NCBI GenBank assembly: GCA_017551865.1
Contig: JAFZKB010000019.1
Span: 1 to 60,513 of the forward strand
Direction: 5' to 3'
DNA from: Clostridiales bacterium
Lineage (GTDB): Bacteria; Bacillota; Clostridia; Saccharofermentanales; Saccharofermentanaceae
Length of the DNA: 60,513 bases
Under the pieces are notes generated by a model. It was given only the letters and a program-made list of their open reading frames with translations, had not been told where the DNA came from and made no database searches. The translations under genes and the position numbers were made by a program. Positions 17,176 to 26,364 of this stretch are shown piece by piece; positions within the stretch are counted from its first letter, which is position 1; each line of letters starts with the position of its first letter.

Positions 17176-17866
17176 GTGTCACACACACAACACCGGCTGC
17201 TGCCAGAACTAATGCACCAACGAGAACGCTCTTGGTTACGTACTCACCGGTTTGCGGAGAAGTCGTCTTGCCATCGTCCTTATCGTCCTTGGCTGCCTTC
17301 TCTGTTCCCTTTGCTACGAGGAAAGCGAACGGGCTTAAGGATGTAACGGTCGTTGTTGCGGAAGCGCCCTCAACTGCCCATACACCGGAAGATGTCTGGT
17401 GGATCATGATGAGAGTTGCACCATTTTCTACACCGTAATCGAACTCGATCGTGGTCTTGCTCGGAAGCGGCATTACCACACCATTTACAACGTAGCTGAC
17501 ATCGAATACTTCATCGAAGGTAAGATCTTCTGCTTTCTTAGAGGATCCTGCACTATCGAGGAGGCTCTGAATCTTCGCCTTCAGAGGAGAACCGGAAGCG
17601 TCCTTGAGGTTTGCCGGCTTTCCGCCTGCGTTATTGATATCATCGTTTGCACTCTTGAGGTAAGCGTTGACCTCCGAATACGGAGAAGTAGTGCCGAGCT
17701 TGGTTACAACGAGATAAGCGGTGATGTCGTTGCCATCTGCATCGATTGCCTTCTTGATCTTAGGTCCGTCACCGGCTACCGGGCTTCCGGAGCCAACAGC
17801 GAGGACCTGTGCACTAAAGAAGGTAAGTGCCAGCACTGTTGTCGCAATAGCTTTTAATGCTTTCAT
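17150..17866 (-). CDS. Cell-wall-anchored surface protein with SPQTG sorting signal
   Basis: A 238-residue protein. The signal peptide (MKALKAIATTVLALTFFSAQVLAVG) covers about 1-24. The C-terminus is a sorting signal: SPQTG near residue 204, a hydrophobic stretch VLVGALVLAAAGVVCV, and a basic tail RAKKSSAN. Class B sortases of clostridia are known to accept (S/P)PxTG, and the gene immediately upstream encodes such a sortase. The body has no domain I recognise. Being inside a capsule operon suggests a role at the polymer-wall interface, which is inference. Confidence 0.82.
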   Translation of the reverse strand: MKALKAIATTVLALTFFSAQVLAVGSGSPVAGDGPKIKKAIDADGNDITAYLVVTKLGTTSPYSEVNAYLKSANDDINNAGGKPANLKDASGSPLKAKIQSLLDSAGSSKKAEDLTFDEVFDVSYVVNGVVMPLPSKTTIEFDYGVENGATLIMIHQTSSGVWAVEGASATTTVTSLSPFAFLVAKGTEKAAKDDKDDGKTTSPQTGEYVTKSVLVGALVLAAAGVVCVTRAKKSSAN

Positions 17867-17914
17867 TTGTAAACCCCCATCATCATTTCTATGTATTACA
17901 AATCTTCTATTAAC

Positions 17915-18751
17915 CTATACTACTTCCTTCGCGAACACCAGGTAACGTCTTGTTCTGTCTCCCCAGAGGCAGGAGGATAATACGATCACGTGGTCTCCCT
18001 GCGAAGGTTTTGCTTCCGGAATGAGCTGCACATCGACGCCTGTCGTAGAAAAGAGGTCGCCAAAAAATGCGTCGAACACACCTTCCGCATTAAAGTCATT
18101 ATAGTACAGGATATGGTCACTGTCACTAGGTAATGTAGCGAAAATTTGATAAATTTTTGTTACGGCAGGTGTAAAAATCACAATAAAGCGGTCTTCATCA
18201 AAATAATTGTCCTCGGACAATGTCGCCTGAAGCGTCCCGAACATGGAGCCATTGCTCATCCGGTGGCCATAGATCACCGTGACAGGATCCGAAAAATCGA
18301 AACCGTTATAGTTATGCTCGACAAAGAGCGATCCGCCCCTCTGATACTTTCCTACCGCGTCTCTATAAAGGTACCAGGTATCGTCCGTCTGAGACCTTAG
18401 GATCGGAAGCGAGATCTCCGGCTTACTCATATAGATCCAGCCGATGATCTCCGGGTTGGCATTCTGAAGTTCGTCGAAGTTTACAGGGCACGGGATATCC
18501 GGAAGGTCCTTCGGGACCGTCGTTTCCTGCGGCTCCTGCGTCTGCGTCGGCGTGGCCGTCGTAATTCTCGTGAGGTCCGCCATCTCCGATTCATCGATGG
18601 AAGGATAGGTAAACTCCGCATAGGTCTGGGCGGCCGGCGCGCTCTTGGCTTTCCAGAGATAGCCGTTTCCCCAGAGATAGTAGAGGATCAGACCGATGCT
18701 CGCCAGAAACATCACGCAGGAGAGCACGATCCATACGATTCTTTTTTTCAT
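17915..18751 (-). CDS. Class B sortase
   Basis: A 278-residue transpeptidase with an N-terminal membrane helix (about 5-27), a Thr/Pro linker to about 85, then the sortase barrel (NPEIIGWIYMSKPEISLPIL). The catalytic triad is visible: His163 (YGHRM), Cys261 (LSSC) and an Arg at 268 or 269 (TRRYLVFA). It should cleave and attach the SPQTG protein encoded 48 bp downstream. Its position between the phosphatase CpsB and an LCP ligase links wall anchoring of a protein with capsule export. Confidence 0.9.
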   Translation of the reverse strand: MKKRIVWIVLSCVMFLASIGLILYYLWGNGYLWKAKSAPAAQTYAEFTYPSIDESEMADLTRITTATPTQTQEPQETTVPKDLPDIPCPVNFDELQNANPEIIGWIYMSKPEISLPILRSQTDDTWYLYRDAVGKYQRGGSLFVEHNYNGFDFSDPVTVIYGHRMSNGSMFGTLQATLSEDNYFDEDRFIVIFTPAVTKIYQIFATLPSDSDHILYYNDFNAEGVFDAFFGDLFSTTGVDVQLIPEAKPSQGDHVIVLSSCLWGDRTRRYLVFAKEVV

Positions 18752-18773
18752 AAGGGTCCTCCCCTCCTTTCCG

Positions 18774-19481
18774 TTATACGGCCTGATCGATCAGGTCCTG
18801 ACCATAGGCATCTATCCTATGAAGCGCCTTCGGTCCGAGTTTTTCTTCGATGACCGCTCTTCCTTCCATGAGGTTCTGCGGTCTTGTCAGCATGTTATGG
18901 CAGTCCGATCCCAGAAAATGGATCTTCCCTTCTTCCAGAAGCTTTAAGACCTTCTTTCTCGTCTTTCGGTCGATAAAGGCTTCTGCGTTGCTCTGTATAT
19001 AAATGCCCGGTTCACTCAAAAGCTCCTTGACCAGATGTTTGTCCTGGTCGAAGTACCGCTCGATGTGGGCGATGATGACCTTTAGATCCAGTCCGTCCCG
19101 AAGCGCCCGGACATCTTCAAGGAAGGCGCCCGTCCAGGTCCGAAACGGCGGTTCCAGAAGAAGAAACCTGCTTTTCCCGATACAAAGTGTCTCGATATCT
19201 TCCGATCTTCCGATGCCGCGGTAGTAGTGGACTTCCGCGCCGAGAACATGTTCCGGGAAGGGTTCATCGGTATCTTCCATCTCCGACCGAAGGAAAGAAT
19301 CTGCCTCGTCTCTTCTTCGAAGAAACTTTCCGGGATCGTCCATATCCGCATAAAAGTGTGGAGTGAAGCACATATAGCCGATCCCCTGGTCAAAGGAATC
19401 GCGGAGCATGGAAAGAGACATCTCCACGCTTTTGGATCCATCGTCTATTCCCGGTAAAACGTGGCAGTGGATATCGATCAT
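18774..19481 (-). CDS. cpsB: Tyrosine-protein phosphatase, PHP family (CpsB/YwqE-like)
   Basis: A 235-residue metal-dependent phosphatase. The N-terminus MIDIHCHVLPGIDDGS has the HxH metal motif. Also visible are FTPHFY, an AEVHYYRG segment, VIIAHIERY and FLGSDCHNM, the remaining metal ligands of the PHP fold. It dephosphorylates the CpsD tyrosine kinase, whose gene overlaps it by 4 bp. Together with CpsC/Wzz they form the standard chain-length/export control unit of Gram-positive capsules. Confidence 0.9.
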   Translation of the reverse strand: MIDIHCHVLPGIDDGSKSVEMSLSMLRDSFDQGIGYMCFTPHFYADMDDPGKFLRRRDEADSFLRSEMEDTDEPFPEHVLGAEVHYYRGIGRSEDIETLCIGKSRFLLLEPPFRTWTGAFLEDVRALRDGLDLKVIIAHIERYFDQDKHLVKELLSEPGIYIQSNAEAFIDRKTRKKVLKLLEEGKIHFLGSDCHNMLTRPQNLMEGRAVIEEKLGPKALHRIDAYGQDLIDQAV

Positions 19482-20197
19482 GACTTCGAATAACTCTTCC
19501 CGTATTTGTACTTATAACGGCGGGTCTTGCTGTCGGCGCCGTTATACACAAATCCGAGGACCTTTGCATCTACATATTCCAGCTGACGCATAGCGTACTC
19601 GAGGTCGGTACTGGTGGAATAGTCCTGACGGACGACCATCAGCATTCCGTCGGTGAGCTTACTGACGATCAGGGCATCAGATACTTCGCAGACCGGCGGA
19701 AGGTCCATAATGATGAAACTATAGTAATTCTCCACTTTCTCGATGAGCTTGGAGAAAGTGTGGGAAGCGAGTAACTCAGACGGGTTCGGTGGAGTCTTGC
19801 CCGCGAAGATAACATCTAAGCCCTGGACATTTACGTTCTGACGGAGAACATCACCGTCCTCCTCGACACCTGCCAAGAGATTCGAAAGACCGGCGGCCTT
19901 CTTCTGCCCGAGCTTTCTTCTTAAGGTAGGAAGACGCATATCGCACTCGATGAGGAGCACCTTACGGCCGGATTCCGCGATGGAATACGCAAGATTTACG
20001 GACGTTAAGCTCTTACCCTCACCATGCACGGAAGATGTAACTCCGATCACTCTGGCGGAGCGGTCTTTTCTCTTTACGGCATAAAGGATATTCGTACGAA
20101 GAAGGTTAAAAGCTTCTTTTCCTTCAAAGCCCAGTTTCTCTCCGATAAATGTCAGATCGTTATCACTAGAATTCGCATAAGTCTTTTTCTTGCCCAT
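19478..20197 (-). CDS. cpsD: Capsular tyrosine kinase (CpsD/CapB/YwqD-like BY-kinase)
   Basis: A 239-residue P-loop kinase. Walker A is GVTSSVHGEGKSLTS near 53-67, Walker A' is VLLIECDMRLP near 85-95, and Walker B is FIIMDLPPV near 158. The C-terminus has the Tyr cluster RRYKYKYGKSY that is autophosphorylated. The cytoplasmic kinase is activated by the membrane partner encoded immediately upstream (1-bp gap) and reset by CpsB. The separate kinase and adaptor are typical of Firmicutes. Confidence 0.92.
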   Translation of the reverse strand: MGKKKTYANSSDNDLTFIGEKLGFEGKEAFNLLRTNILYAVKRKDRSARVIGVTSSVHGEGKSLTSVNLAYSIAESGRKVLLIECDMRLPTLRRKLGQKKAAGLSNLLAGVEEDGDVLRQNVNVQGLDVIFAGKTPPNPSELLASHTFSKLIEKVENYYSFIIMDLPPVCEVSDALIVSKLTDGMLMVVRQDYSTSTDLEYAMRQLEYVDAKVLGFVYNGADSKTRRYKYKYGKSYSKS

Positions 20198-20198
20198 A

Positions 20199-21074
20199 TT
20201 ACTTGCCCTCGTTTCCAGGTCTCATGCCCGAAGGCCTATCGTCTGTGCTTGTGGTCTTGATGGCGCTCTGGTTCACTTCCGGCGGCATCATCTGGCTTGC
20301 GGAAAGCTTGCCTTCACTTCTCGCCGCCTGCTTCCTGTAGCCGTAGTAACCGCCCTTGCCGCTCTCGTTCAAGTCCGGAACGGAAGTGAGGATCGGGATA
20401 TCGCGGAAAGCCTCGAGGAGATATTCCTCGGATCTTACCTTCGTATCAATGAGGCTTAAGAAGATAATGACACCGGAAGATAAAACGACACCGATCAGGG
20501 CGCCGATCGCGGCAGTCTTAATGGGATTTCCGTTAACGACCGGAGTACCGGTAACGGCGTAGTCCACGATCTGTGCAGAACTTCCTTCCACGACCGTGCT
20601 GATCTTATTCGGAAGTACTTCCAGGATCGAGTTCGCAAGATGCGCCGAAAGCTCCGGGTCGGAACTCGTGACCGTGATCTTAAAGATCGCGGTATCGCCG
20701 ACAGTCTCGGTCGTGATCATCTGCTTTAACTGTTCGTAGGTAAAGGGAATGCCCGTCTCCTGGATGATCTCATTTAAGGTATTTCTTGCAGTCAGGATCA
20801 CGGAGTAGGTCTCCATCAGGTTATTGACCGCCTTGATATCACCGCTGGTAATACTGAGCTTTGCGGAACCTAAGGATACGGAATTATTGTTGACATAGAG
20901 CATTGCCGAGGACTGGTAGGTCGTATACATCTTCCGATACGTCCAGTAATAACCGGCAGCGCCTAAGATCATGGCGCACAAAAGGATGATCCAGATCCTT
21001 TTCCACAGCACTTTGGCCAGTTTCAGAAGATCGATCTCCTCTTCCTGCTTCTTCTTCATACTTTCAGATGCCAT
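20199..21074 (-). CDS. cpsC: Capsule chain-length determinant / kinase adaptor (Wzz/CpsC/YveK-like)
   Basis: A 291-residue membrane protein, first gene of the operon. A transmembrane helix is near 27-48 (IWIILLCAMILGAAGYYW), the extracytoplasmic Wzz domain follows (SAMLYVNNNSVSLGS), and a second helix is near 180-205 (AAIGALIGVVLSSGVIIFLSL). The C-terminal cytoplasmic tail holds DIPILTSVPDL, the region that activates the kinase. It sets polymer length together with CpsD and CpsB. Confidence 0.9.
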   Translation of the reverse strand: MASESMKKKQEEEIDLLKLAKVLWKRIWIILLCAMILGAAGYYWTYRKMYTTYQSSAMLYVNNNSVSLGSAKLSITSGDIKAVNNLMETYSVILTARNTLNEIIQETGIPFTYEQLKQMITTETVGDTAIFKITVTSSDPELSAHLANSILEVLPNKISTVVEGSSAQIVDYAVTGTPVVNGNPIKTAAIGALIGVVLSSGVIIFLSLIDTKVRSEEYLLEAFRDIPILTSVPDLNESGKGGYYGYRKQAARSEGKLSASQMMPPEVNQSAIKTTSTDDRPSGMRPGNEGK

Positions 21075-21160
21075 ACTATACCCTGCCCCTTATTAAACAT
21101 ACGTCTATAGCATACGCTGAATCGATGTGATTATAGCATACTTGCCTACATAAGAAAATA
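21075..21160 (-). promoter_or_regulatory. Probable promoter of the capsule operon
   Basis: On the minus strand there is an extended -10 element TGCTATAAT (hexamer at 21130-21135) about 55 bases upstream of cpsC. The -35 at the right distance is poor (TTTTCT), which an extended -10 can tolerate. No other promoter in the next 20 kb is as good, so this probably serves the whole operon. Confidence 0.5.
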
Positions 21161-21215
21161 AACTTGATATTATGAGTATTTTTCAGTTTCCTTACGGAGA
21201 GCGGAGATATTCGGA

Positions 21216-21776
21216 TTACAAGGGCATCTCCAGTGCCTGAAGTTTACAGTTCGGGATACCCTCTTTCCAAAATTCTGAAAGCGGACGCTTTTTCACCTGA
21301 CAGACGATACTTAAGTTCATGGCACCGTGTCCGACGATCAGGACATCTTTTCCCTCATCAAGCAGAGGCTTCACTCTTTCCCTTAAAAACTCGCCGGTCC
21401 TGGCGAACAGCTCCTCGACGCTCTCGCCGCCTTCGACCGGGACGGTATATTCTTCCGGGTGAAAAAAGAATACATTGATCGGACAGTCCGGGATCGAGAA
21501 CGAATTCTCGATGCCTTCGTAAATGCCAAATCCCATTTCTTTTAGACGGTCATCGACAATGATCGGGACATCTCTTCCCGAAAGAAGGAGCTCTGCCGTT
21601 TCTTTTGCGCGTATCAGGGGCGAGCAGAAGCAGACGTCGAAATGGACGTCTTTATACTCTTCTCTGGCCTCTTTCGCCATTTGTCTTCCTTCTTCGTTTA
21701 ATGGGATATCTGTCTTTCCCTGGATCTTATGCTTTGCGTTCCAATCGGTCTTTCCGTGGCGGATGATATATAACAT
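21216..21776 (-). CDS. Histidine phosphatase family protein (phosphoglycerate-mutase-like)
   Basis: A 186-residue phosphatase. The RHG catalytic motif IIRHGKTDWNAKHKIQG is at the N-terminus (catalytic His7), with TDIPLNEEGRQMA and SPLIRAKETAELLL following. The second catalytic His is in VGHGAMN near 151. This is the cobalamin-phosphatase/GpmB-like size class; the substrate is unknown. It runs the same way as the capsule operon and ends about 55 bp upstream of the capsule promoter region. Confidence 0.85.
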   Translation of the reverse strand: MLYIIRHGKTDWNAKHKIQGKTDIPLNEEGRQMAKEAREEYKDVHFDVCFCSPLIRAKETAELLLSGRDVPIIVDDRLKEMGFGIYEGIENSFSIPDCPINVFFFHPEEYTVPVEGGESVEELFARTGEFLRERVKPLLDEGKDVLIVGHGAMNLSIVCQVKKRPLSEFWKEGIPNCKLQALEMPL

Positions 21777-21944
21777 TTTTTCTCCATCTGTGTATCTGAA
21801 GAGCGAAACACTATACTGTTTTTCTGAAACCAGCGTGTCAAAACACGTGATTTGCCTACTAGTTTAGTAAAACGACTTTCAAAAATCAAATCATTGAGTG
21901 ATTCCATCCCTAAAGGTTGACTCACATTCATCCCGCACACGAAT

Positions 21945-21982
21945 AATCACCAAAAGTGTAGAAATCTACAAAAAAAGTGATT
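21945..21982 (+). repeat. Stem-loop directly upstream of the DUF4143 pseudogene
   Basis: Outer arms AATCAC (21945-21950) and GTGATT (21977-21982) enclose a symmetric 6/6 internal loop. Inside it are perfect inner arms TGTAG and CTACA around the 4-base loop AAAT. The structure ends 2 bases before the ATG at 21985. The same layout is present twice upstream of the intact homologue at 57103. Confidence 0.6.
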
Positions 21983-21984
21983 TT

Positions 21985-22933
21985 ATGATCAAACGCGACA
22001 AATACCTTAACCAGCTTATAAATGCTAAGGATAACGGGTTTCCTAAGGTCATAACCGGTATAAGAAGATCCGGGAATTCTGCCGGGGAAAGAAAAGATGC
22101 TATGTGTTTTTGGATGAGATTCAAAAGGTATATTCGCTGATAAATCCTAATCTTACAGATGGAAAGCATATCTTAGCCAAGACTTCCGATACCGAAATAA
22201 TCACCTTTGTCGATGTCGTCCTTGGTCTGTCTCGTGAGAAGAACATAGATCTATATGTTACCGGATCAAACTCGAAGATGCTCTCAACCGATATAATTAC
22301 CGAATTTCGCGATAAGGCCACCAACATTCAGCTTTCTCCTCTTTCGTTCGAGGAATACTACGGCTACGTTGGCGGTTCTGCCAGTGAAGCTCTTTATGAC
22401 TATATGCAGTTAGGCGGAATGCCGCTAGCTGTTGTAAAGAGAGCTGAAGAAAAGAAAGAGTATCTACGCGGATTGTTTGAAACAACATATTTTAAAGATA
22501 TCATCGAGCAGAGATCGGCGCCTTAAGAAAGTACTATTTTGTTGATACCGGACTTCGCAATGCCAGATTGAATTTTGCATTTCCTGATGAAGGTCAGATG
22601 CTGGAAAACATTGTTTTTAACGAGCTTTGTTATAAAGGATACTCAGTAAGTGTCGGAAGTTTTGATACTGTCGAGAAAAACAAGAACGGAAAATCTGTAA
22701 GAAAAACATACGAAGTTGATTTCTATGCGACAAAAGAATTGAGGAGGTATTACATTCAAGTGTGTGCTGACATATCAAATGCCGAAACTCGAGCACGAGA
22801 AGAACGGCCGTATATGTTACTGAATGACGAAATCACAAAAATCATCGTTATCAACAGACCAATCAAAGAAAGCCTGGACAATAACGGTTTCACGATAATC
22901 GGCATAACTGATTTTTTGTTGCGTTATATTTGA
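21985..22933 (+). pseudogene. Decayed ATP-binding protein (AAA_14/DUF4143 family)
   Basis: Three fragments align in order to the intact 431-residue homologue at 57103-58398. Fragment one (from 21985) has IKRDKYLNQLI and a damaged P-loop, GIRRSGNS. After a deletion and frame change, fragment two resumes at CYVFLDEIQ (Walker B), runs through VTGSNSKMLS and LGGMPLAV, and stops soon after KDIIEQ. After a second deletion and frame change, fragment three begins RKYYFVDTGLRNARLNF and runs to the natural end near 22933. The losses correspond to roughly 70 and 85 residues of the intact protein. The nucleotide-binding site is destroyed, so it cannot be functional. Confidence 0.88.
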
Positions 22934-22969
22934 TCCGATAATAAACCTAAGTCTATTGTCTGTTGTTCT

Positions 22970-24607
22970 TTACACCATACCCCACTTATCAAGGATCTCC
23001 GGCATGAGCTCGCGGATAATGTTATCGAGCTGCTTGGCCGTCTCCATGTAGACCAGATATTCATATCCGTACGGGTCAGTCACTTCGCCGTCCACGTTCG
23101 GGATCGACAGGTCATCGATCAGTTCCTGGAATGAATACACCTTATCGCCCATGTCCGGGTACTTGAAACGGAGATAGCGGGAAAGATCCGCGGTCATGCA
23201 GAGGACAAGGTCCTGCTTCGTGATCATCTCCTCGGTGACGATCCTCGATCTGCCCTGAGAGATATCTTCTTCGTATTCAAAATTGGCCAGCTGAACCGAA
23301 TCTCTCGTGTATTCGGCGCCGTTTTCTGCAAATGTTCCGGCAGAGGAAGCGGTGACGATCGCCGGAACTTCCGGGTTCGCCTTCATGTTATGAGGTCCCG
23401 TCGCCTTAAAGATCGAGCGGAAGATCGCTTCGGCCAGTGGACTTCTGCAGGTATTCCCCGAGCAGATGAATAGGATATTTCGTTCATTCTTCTGCGGGTC
23501 GATGGAGTTTTCGTTCTCTGATGCTGCTTTAAAAAGTCGGTTCATATACGCGATCCCTAATCCTTCCTCCGGAAAAGCCGGTGCTACGATCAGCTGCGCT
23601 CTGTCTTCATCCAGGGTACGAAGTCCGTCAAATAAATGATGTGATGCTGCGTCGATATCCCCTGTCGCGCCGTAGATGTAGTAGACGATTCGTTCTTTCT
23701 TATCCTCAAATAATACTTTCAGTTGTTCGGCGATCTCCTCGCCCAGGAAAAGACCCACTTTGGTCTTCCCCTCCATAAATGCATTCTGCACTTCCTGCTT
23801 ATAGTATACAAGATAATTTGAAAAATCGTCCAATGTTCCGTTGCCGATTATTTTGACCGGGCAGGTCGGTGCATAGTGACGGTACTTCATGCCCGGAGCG
23901 CGCGGGGCTTCTTCCGGCGTTGCTTTGTGAAGTTTCAGTTCCAGAGGCTTTTCGATTCCTGCCGCTTTCAGAGCTTCTTCCATATCTTCGATCGTGATCG
24001 CGCCCGGTCTTAGCACCTGCGGCCAGTTGCCCGTAGCATCCACGACCGTGGACTCAAGACCCACCTGACACTCTCCGCCGTCAATGATATAAGGGATCCG
24101 GCCCTTCATGTCCTTCATGACATGCTCGGCCTTCGTCGGAGACGGACTTCCCGAAAGGTTGGCAGACGGTGCCGCCACCGGCACACCGCTCTCTTTTATA
24201 AGTTTCTGGGCGATCGGATGAATCGGGAAACGGATCCCAACGGTATCAAGACCCGCGGACACACAGTCCGGAACGATCGGGGATTTTTTCATGACGATCG
24301 TGATCGGGCCCGGCATAAAGGCATCGATCAGGACGTGCGCGATGGGATTGATCTCCGATACGAGATTTTTGATCATTTCTTTACTTGCGACATGGACGAT
24401 CAAGGGATTGTCCGACGGACGGCCTTTTGCTTCGTAGATCTTCTTTACCGCCTCCGGATTTCTCGCATCGGCACCGAGGCCATACACGGTCTCTGTCGGC
24501 ATACCGACCACTTCGCCTTCCTGCAGGGCACGGGCGGCATCTGAAAACGTCTTCTCGTCACTGGGATCTACCAGGATCGTATCAAAATCACGTATTTCCT
24601 GAAGCAT
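22970..24607 (-). CDS. Fusion: threonylcarbamoyl-AMP synthase (Sua5/YwlC) + low-Mr protein phosphatase (YwlE-like)
   Basis: A 545-residue two-enzyme protein. Residues about 8-210 are the YrdC/Sua5 domain (GMPTETVYGLGADA, KGRPSDNPLIVH, AAPSANLSG), which makes threonylcarbamoyl-adenylate for tRNA t6A. The Sua5 linker APGMKYRHYAP is at 237-247, followed by the small Sua5 C-terminal domain. From about 375 a low-molecular-weight phosphatase begins: the loop CSGNTCRS has nucleophile Cys382 and Arg388, and the acid is in DPYG. Thr386 at the loop position is the residue known to favour phosphoarginine in YwlE, where tyrosine phosphatases have Ile. The genes are separate neighbours in Bacillus. Confidence 0.88.
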   Translation of the reverse strand: MLQEIRDFDTILVDPSDEKTFSDAARALQEGEVVGMPTETVYGLGADARNPEAVKKIYEAKGRPSDNPLIVHVASKEMIKNLVSEINPIAHVLIDAFMPGPITIVMKKSPIVPDCVSAGLDTVGIRFPIHPIAQKLIKESGVPVAAPSANLSGSPSPTKAEHVMKDMKGRIPYIIDGGECQVGLESTVVDATGNWPQVLRPGAITIEDMEEALKAAGIEKPLELKLHKATPEEAPRAPGMKYRHYAPTCPVKIIGNGTLDDFSNYLVYYKQEVQNAFMEGKTKVGLFLGEEIAEQLKVLFEDKKERIVYYIYGATGDIDAASHHLFDGLRTLDEDRAQLIVAPAFPEEGLGIAYMNRLFKAASENENSIDPQKNERNILFICSGNTCRSPLAEAIFRSIFKATGPHNMKANPEVPAIVTASSAGTFAENGAEYTRDSVQLANFEYEEDISQGRSRIVTEEMITKQDLVLCMTADLSRYLRFKYPDMGDKVYSFQELIDDLSIPNVDGEVTDPYGYEYLVYMETAKQLDNIIRELMPEILDKWGMV

Positions 24608-25701
24608 TATTCTTCTCCTTCATCCGAACTTCCCGAACCGAGTTTATGCGCCCGATCGGCAAGTGTCAACTGGCGGACGATCTCTTCCAAGTCTCCGCCG
24701 AGGATCTCCTCTAATCGGTAAAGGGTCAGGCCGATCCGATGGTCGGTCACTCTTCCCTGATGGTAGTTATAGGTACGGATCTTCTCCGAACGGTCTCCTG
24801 TGCCGACCTGAGATCTTCTCTCGGCCGCGATCGCCCCGTTCTGCTTCTCCTCTTCCATCTGAAGGAGGCGGCTCTGCAGGACCGCCATCGCCTTGGCACG
24901 GTTCTTGTGCTGGGAACGCTCATCCTGACAGGTCACGACAAGCCCCGTCGGAAGATGCGTGATACGGATCGCCGAGTCAGTACGGTTGATGTGCTGTCCG
25001 CCGGCGCCCGAAGCGCGGAAAGTATCGATCTTCAGGTCATTCGGATTGATGTTGACCTCGACTTCATCGACCTCCGGAAGCACCGCCACCGTAACTGTCG
25101 AGGTATGGACACGCCCGCCGGATTCGGTGACCGGCACACGCTGGACGCGGTGCACGCCGGACTCATACTTAAAACAGCTGTAAGCGCCTTTTCCTTCGAT
25201 CGAGAAGACCAGCTTCTGGTATCCGCCGAGCTCGGTATCGTTACTCTCGATATATTCGGTCTTCCATCCCTTACTTACCGCATAGGCGGAATACATCTTA
25301 TAAAGGTCTGCCACAAAAAGCGCCGCTTCTTCGCCGCCGGCACCCGCACGGATCTCCATGATGACCGAACGTTCGTCTTTCGGATCTTTTACCGCAAGAA
25401 GATCTTCGAGATCGTCGTTGATCGTCTGAAGCTCCGCTTCAAGCGATGACACTTCCTCGGCCGCCATCTGGCGCATGTCTTCATCGTCTGCCGCGGTGTG
25501 AAGTTCTCTGGCATCGGCAAGTTCTTTTACGACACGGTCCTTATCGCGGATGCGGGTCACGACCGGCTCGATATCACTTAATTCCTTCGTGAGCTTTAAA
25601 TAGCGCGCGCCGTCACTGATGATCGCCGGATCGCCCATCGAGGCAATGATCTCATCGTAGCGGTGCAGTATCTGTTCGATTCTTTCTCTTTCGTTATTCA
25701 A
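24607..25701 (-). CDS. prfA: Peptide chain release factor 1
   Basis: A 364-residue class I release factor, terminating at UAA/UAG. The GGQ peptidyl-hydrolysis motif is in [23 protein letters not shown] near residue 235. The PxT-type codon recognition region is near [13 protein letters not shown], and the C-terminus has [18 protein letters not shown]. Length and layout are standard. The start is TTG overlapping the stop of the upstream gene (TTGA), with AAGGAGA about 10 bases before. It overlaps the Sua5 fusion gene by 1 bp. prmC, which methylates its GGQ, is at 50189. Confidence 0.95.
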   Translation of the reverse strand: MNNERERIEQILHRYDEIIASMGDPAIISDGARYLKLTKELSDIEPVVTRIRDKDRVVKELADARELHTAADDEDMRQMAAEEVSSLEAELQTINDDLEDLLAVKDPKDERSVIMEIRAGAGGEEAALFVADLYKMYSAYAVSKGWKTEYIESNDTELGGYQKLVFSIEGKGAYSCFKYESGVHRVQRVPVTESGGRVHTSTVTVAVLPEVDEVEVNINPNDLKIDTFRASGAGGQHINRTDSAIRITHLPTGLVVTCQDERSQHKNRAKAMAVLQSRLLQMEEEKQNGAIAAERRSQVGTGDRSEKIRTYNYHQGRVTDHRIGLTLYRLEEILGGDLEEIVRQLTLADRAHKLGSGSSDEGEE

Positions 25702-26348
25702 CTGGCGCTTTCTCCTTCTTCTGGTATCAGCGTAAGATAGTTCTCGTTTTTAAACTGCATGATCATGGAATAGACCGTGACCTGCTCCGGCGTAAGGCTC
25801 TCTCTTACGACCCCCGGAAGGACCTTCGGATTATCGGCGAACCCGATGTGGCGGCATTTTCCGTAGTTCCAGAAGATAACGCTGTTGGTCGTCTCCGGAT
25901 AGACATCGAAGAAGAAGCCCGCCTCCTGCACCTGTTTTAAGTGCGCATGTCCGAGATACACGATCTCATATCCGTCGTTTATCATGAGGTTATAAAGATC
26001 TTTCCACGTCTCCGAAGAAAGCTTCACGTCGCCTTTTAAATCATTTACGATGATCACATGTCCTTCGTGCGGCTTTACGTCCTCGGGACCGATGAGGTTT
26101 TCCTGGTCAAAGCCGTAGATGTGGCGGACCTCAAAGCTCTCCGGGCCTTTTAAGTCTTCGCCGTAGTACATGATGTCAAAAGGAAGGCTGTTGACATAAT
26201 TAGATGCGTCGGTGACCTTCTGCGCCTGCTCTCTCCAGATACGGTTCTTCCTCGCTGCATCGTCGACGGAAACGCCCACGATCCAGATAAAGAATCCGAT
26301 CAGGATTATCGCAAATACGAGTGTAACGATCAGCCTTTTGGCATCCAT
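25698..26348 (-). CDS. Membrane-anchored protein of unknown function
   Basis: A 216-residue protein with one N-terminal transmembrane helix (about 7-28, [23 protein letters not shown]) and an extracytoplasmic domain I do not recognise. The domain contains [19 protein letters not shown] and [19 protein letters not shown]. It is translationally coupled to prfA by a 4-bp overlap, but nothing suggests a translation role. It lies 16 bp from a lipoprotein gene; both act outside the membrane. Confidence 0.6.
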   Translation of the reverse strand: MDAKRLIVTLVFAIILIGFFIWIVGVSVDDAARKNRIWREQAQKVTDASNYVNSLPFDIMYYGEDLKGPESFEVRHIYGFDQENLIGPEDVKPHEGHVIIVNDLKGDVKLSSETWKDLYNLMINDGYEIVYLGHAHLKQVQEAGFFFDVYPETTNSVIFWNYGKCRHIGFADNPKVLPGVVRESLTPEQVTVYSMIMQFKNENYLTLIPEEGESAS

Positions 26349-26364
26349 GTCTTCATTTTTCCTT

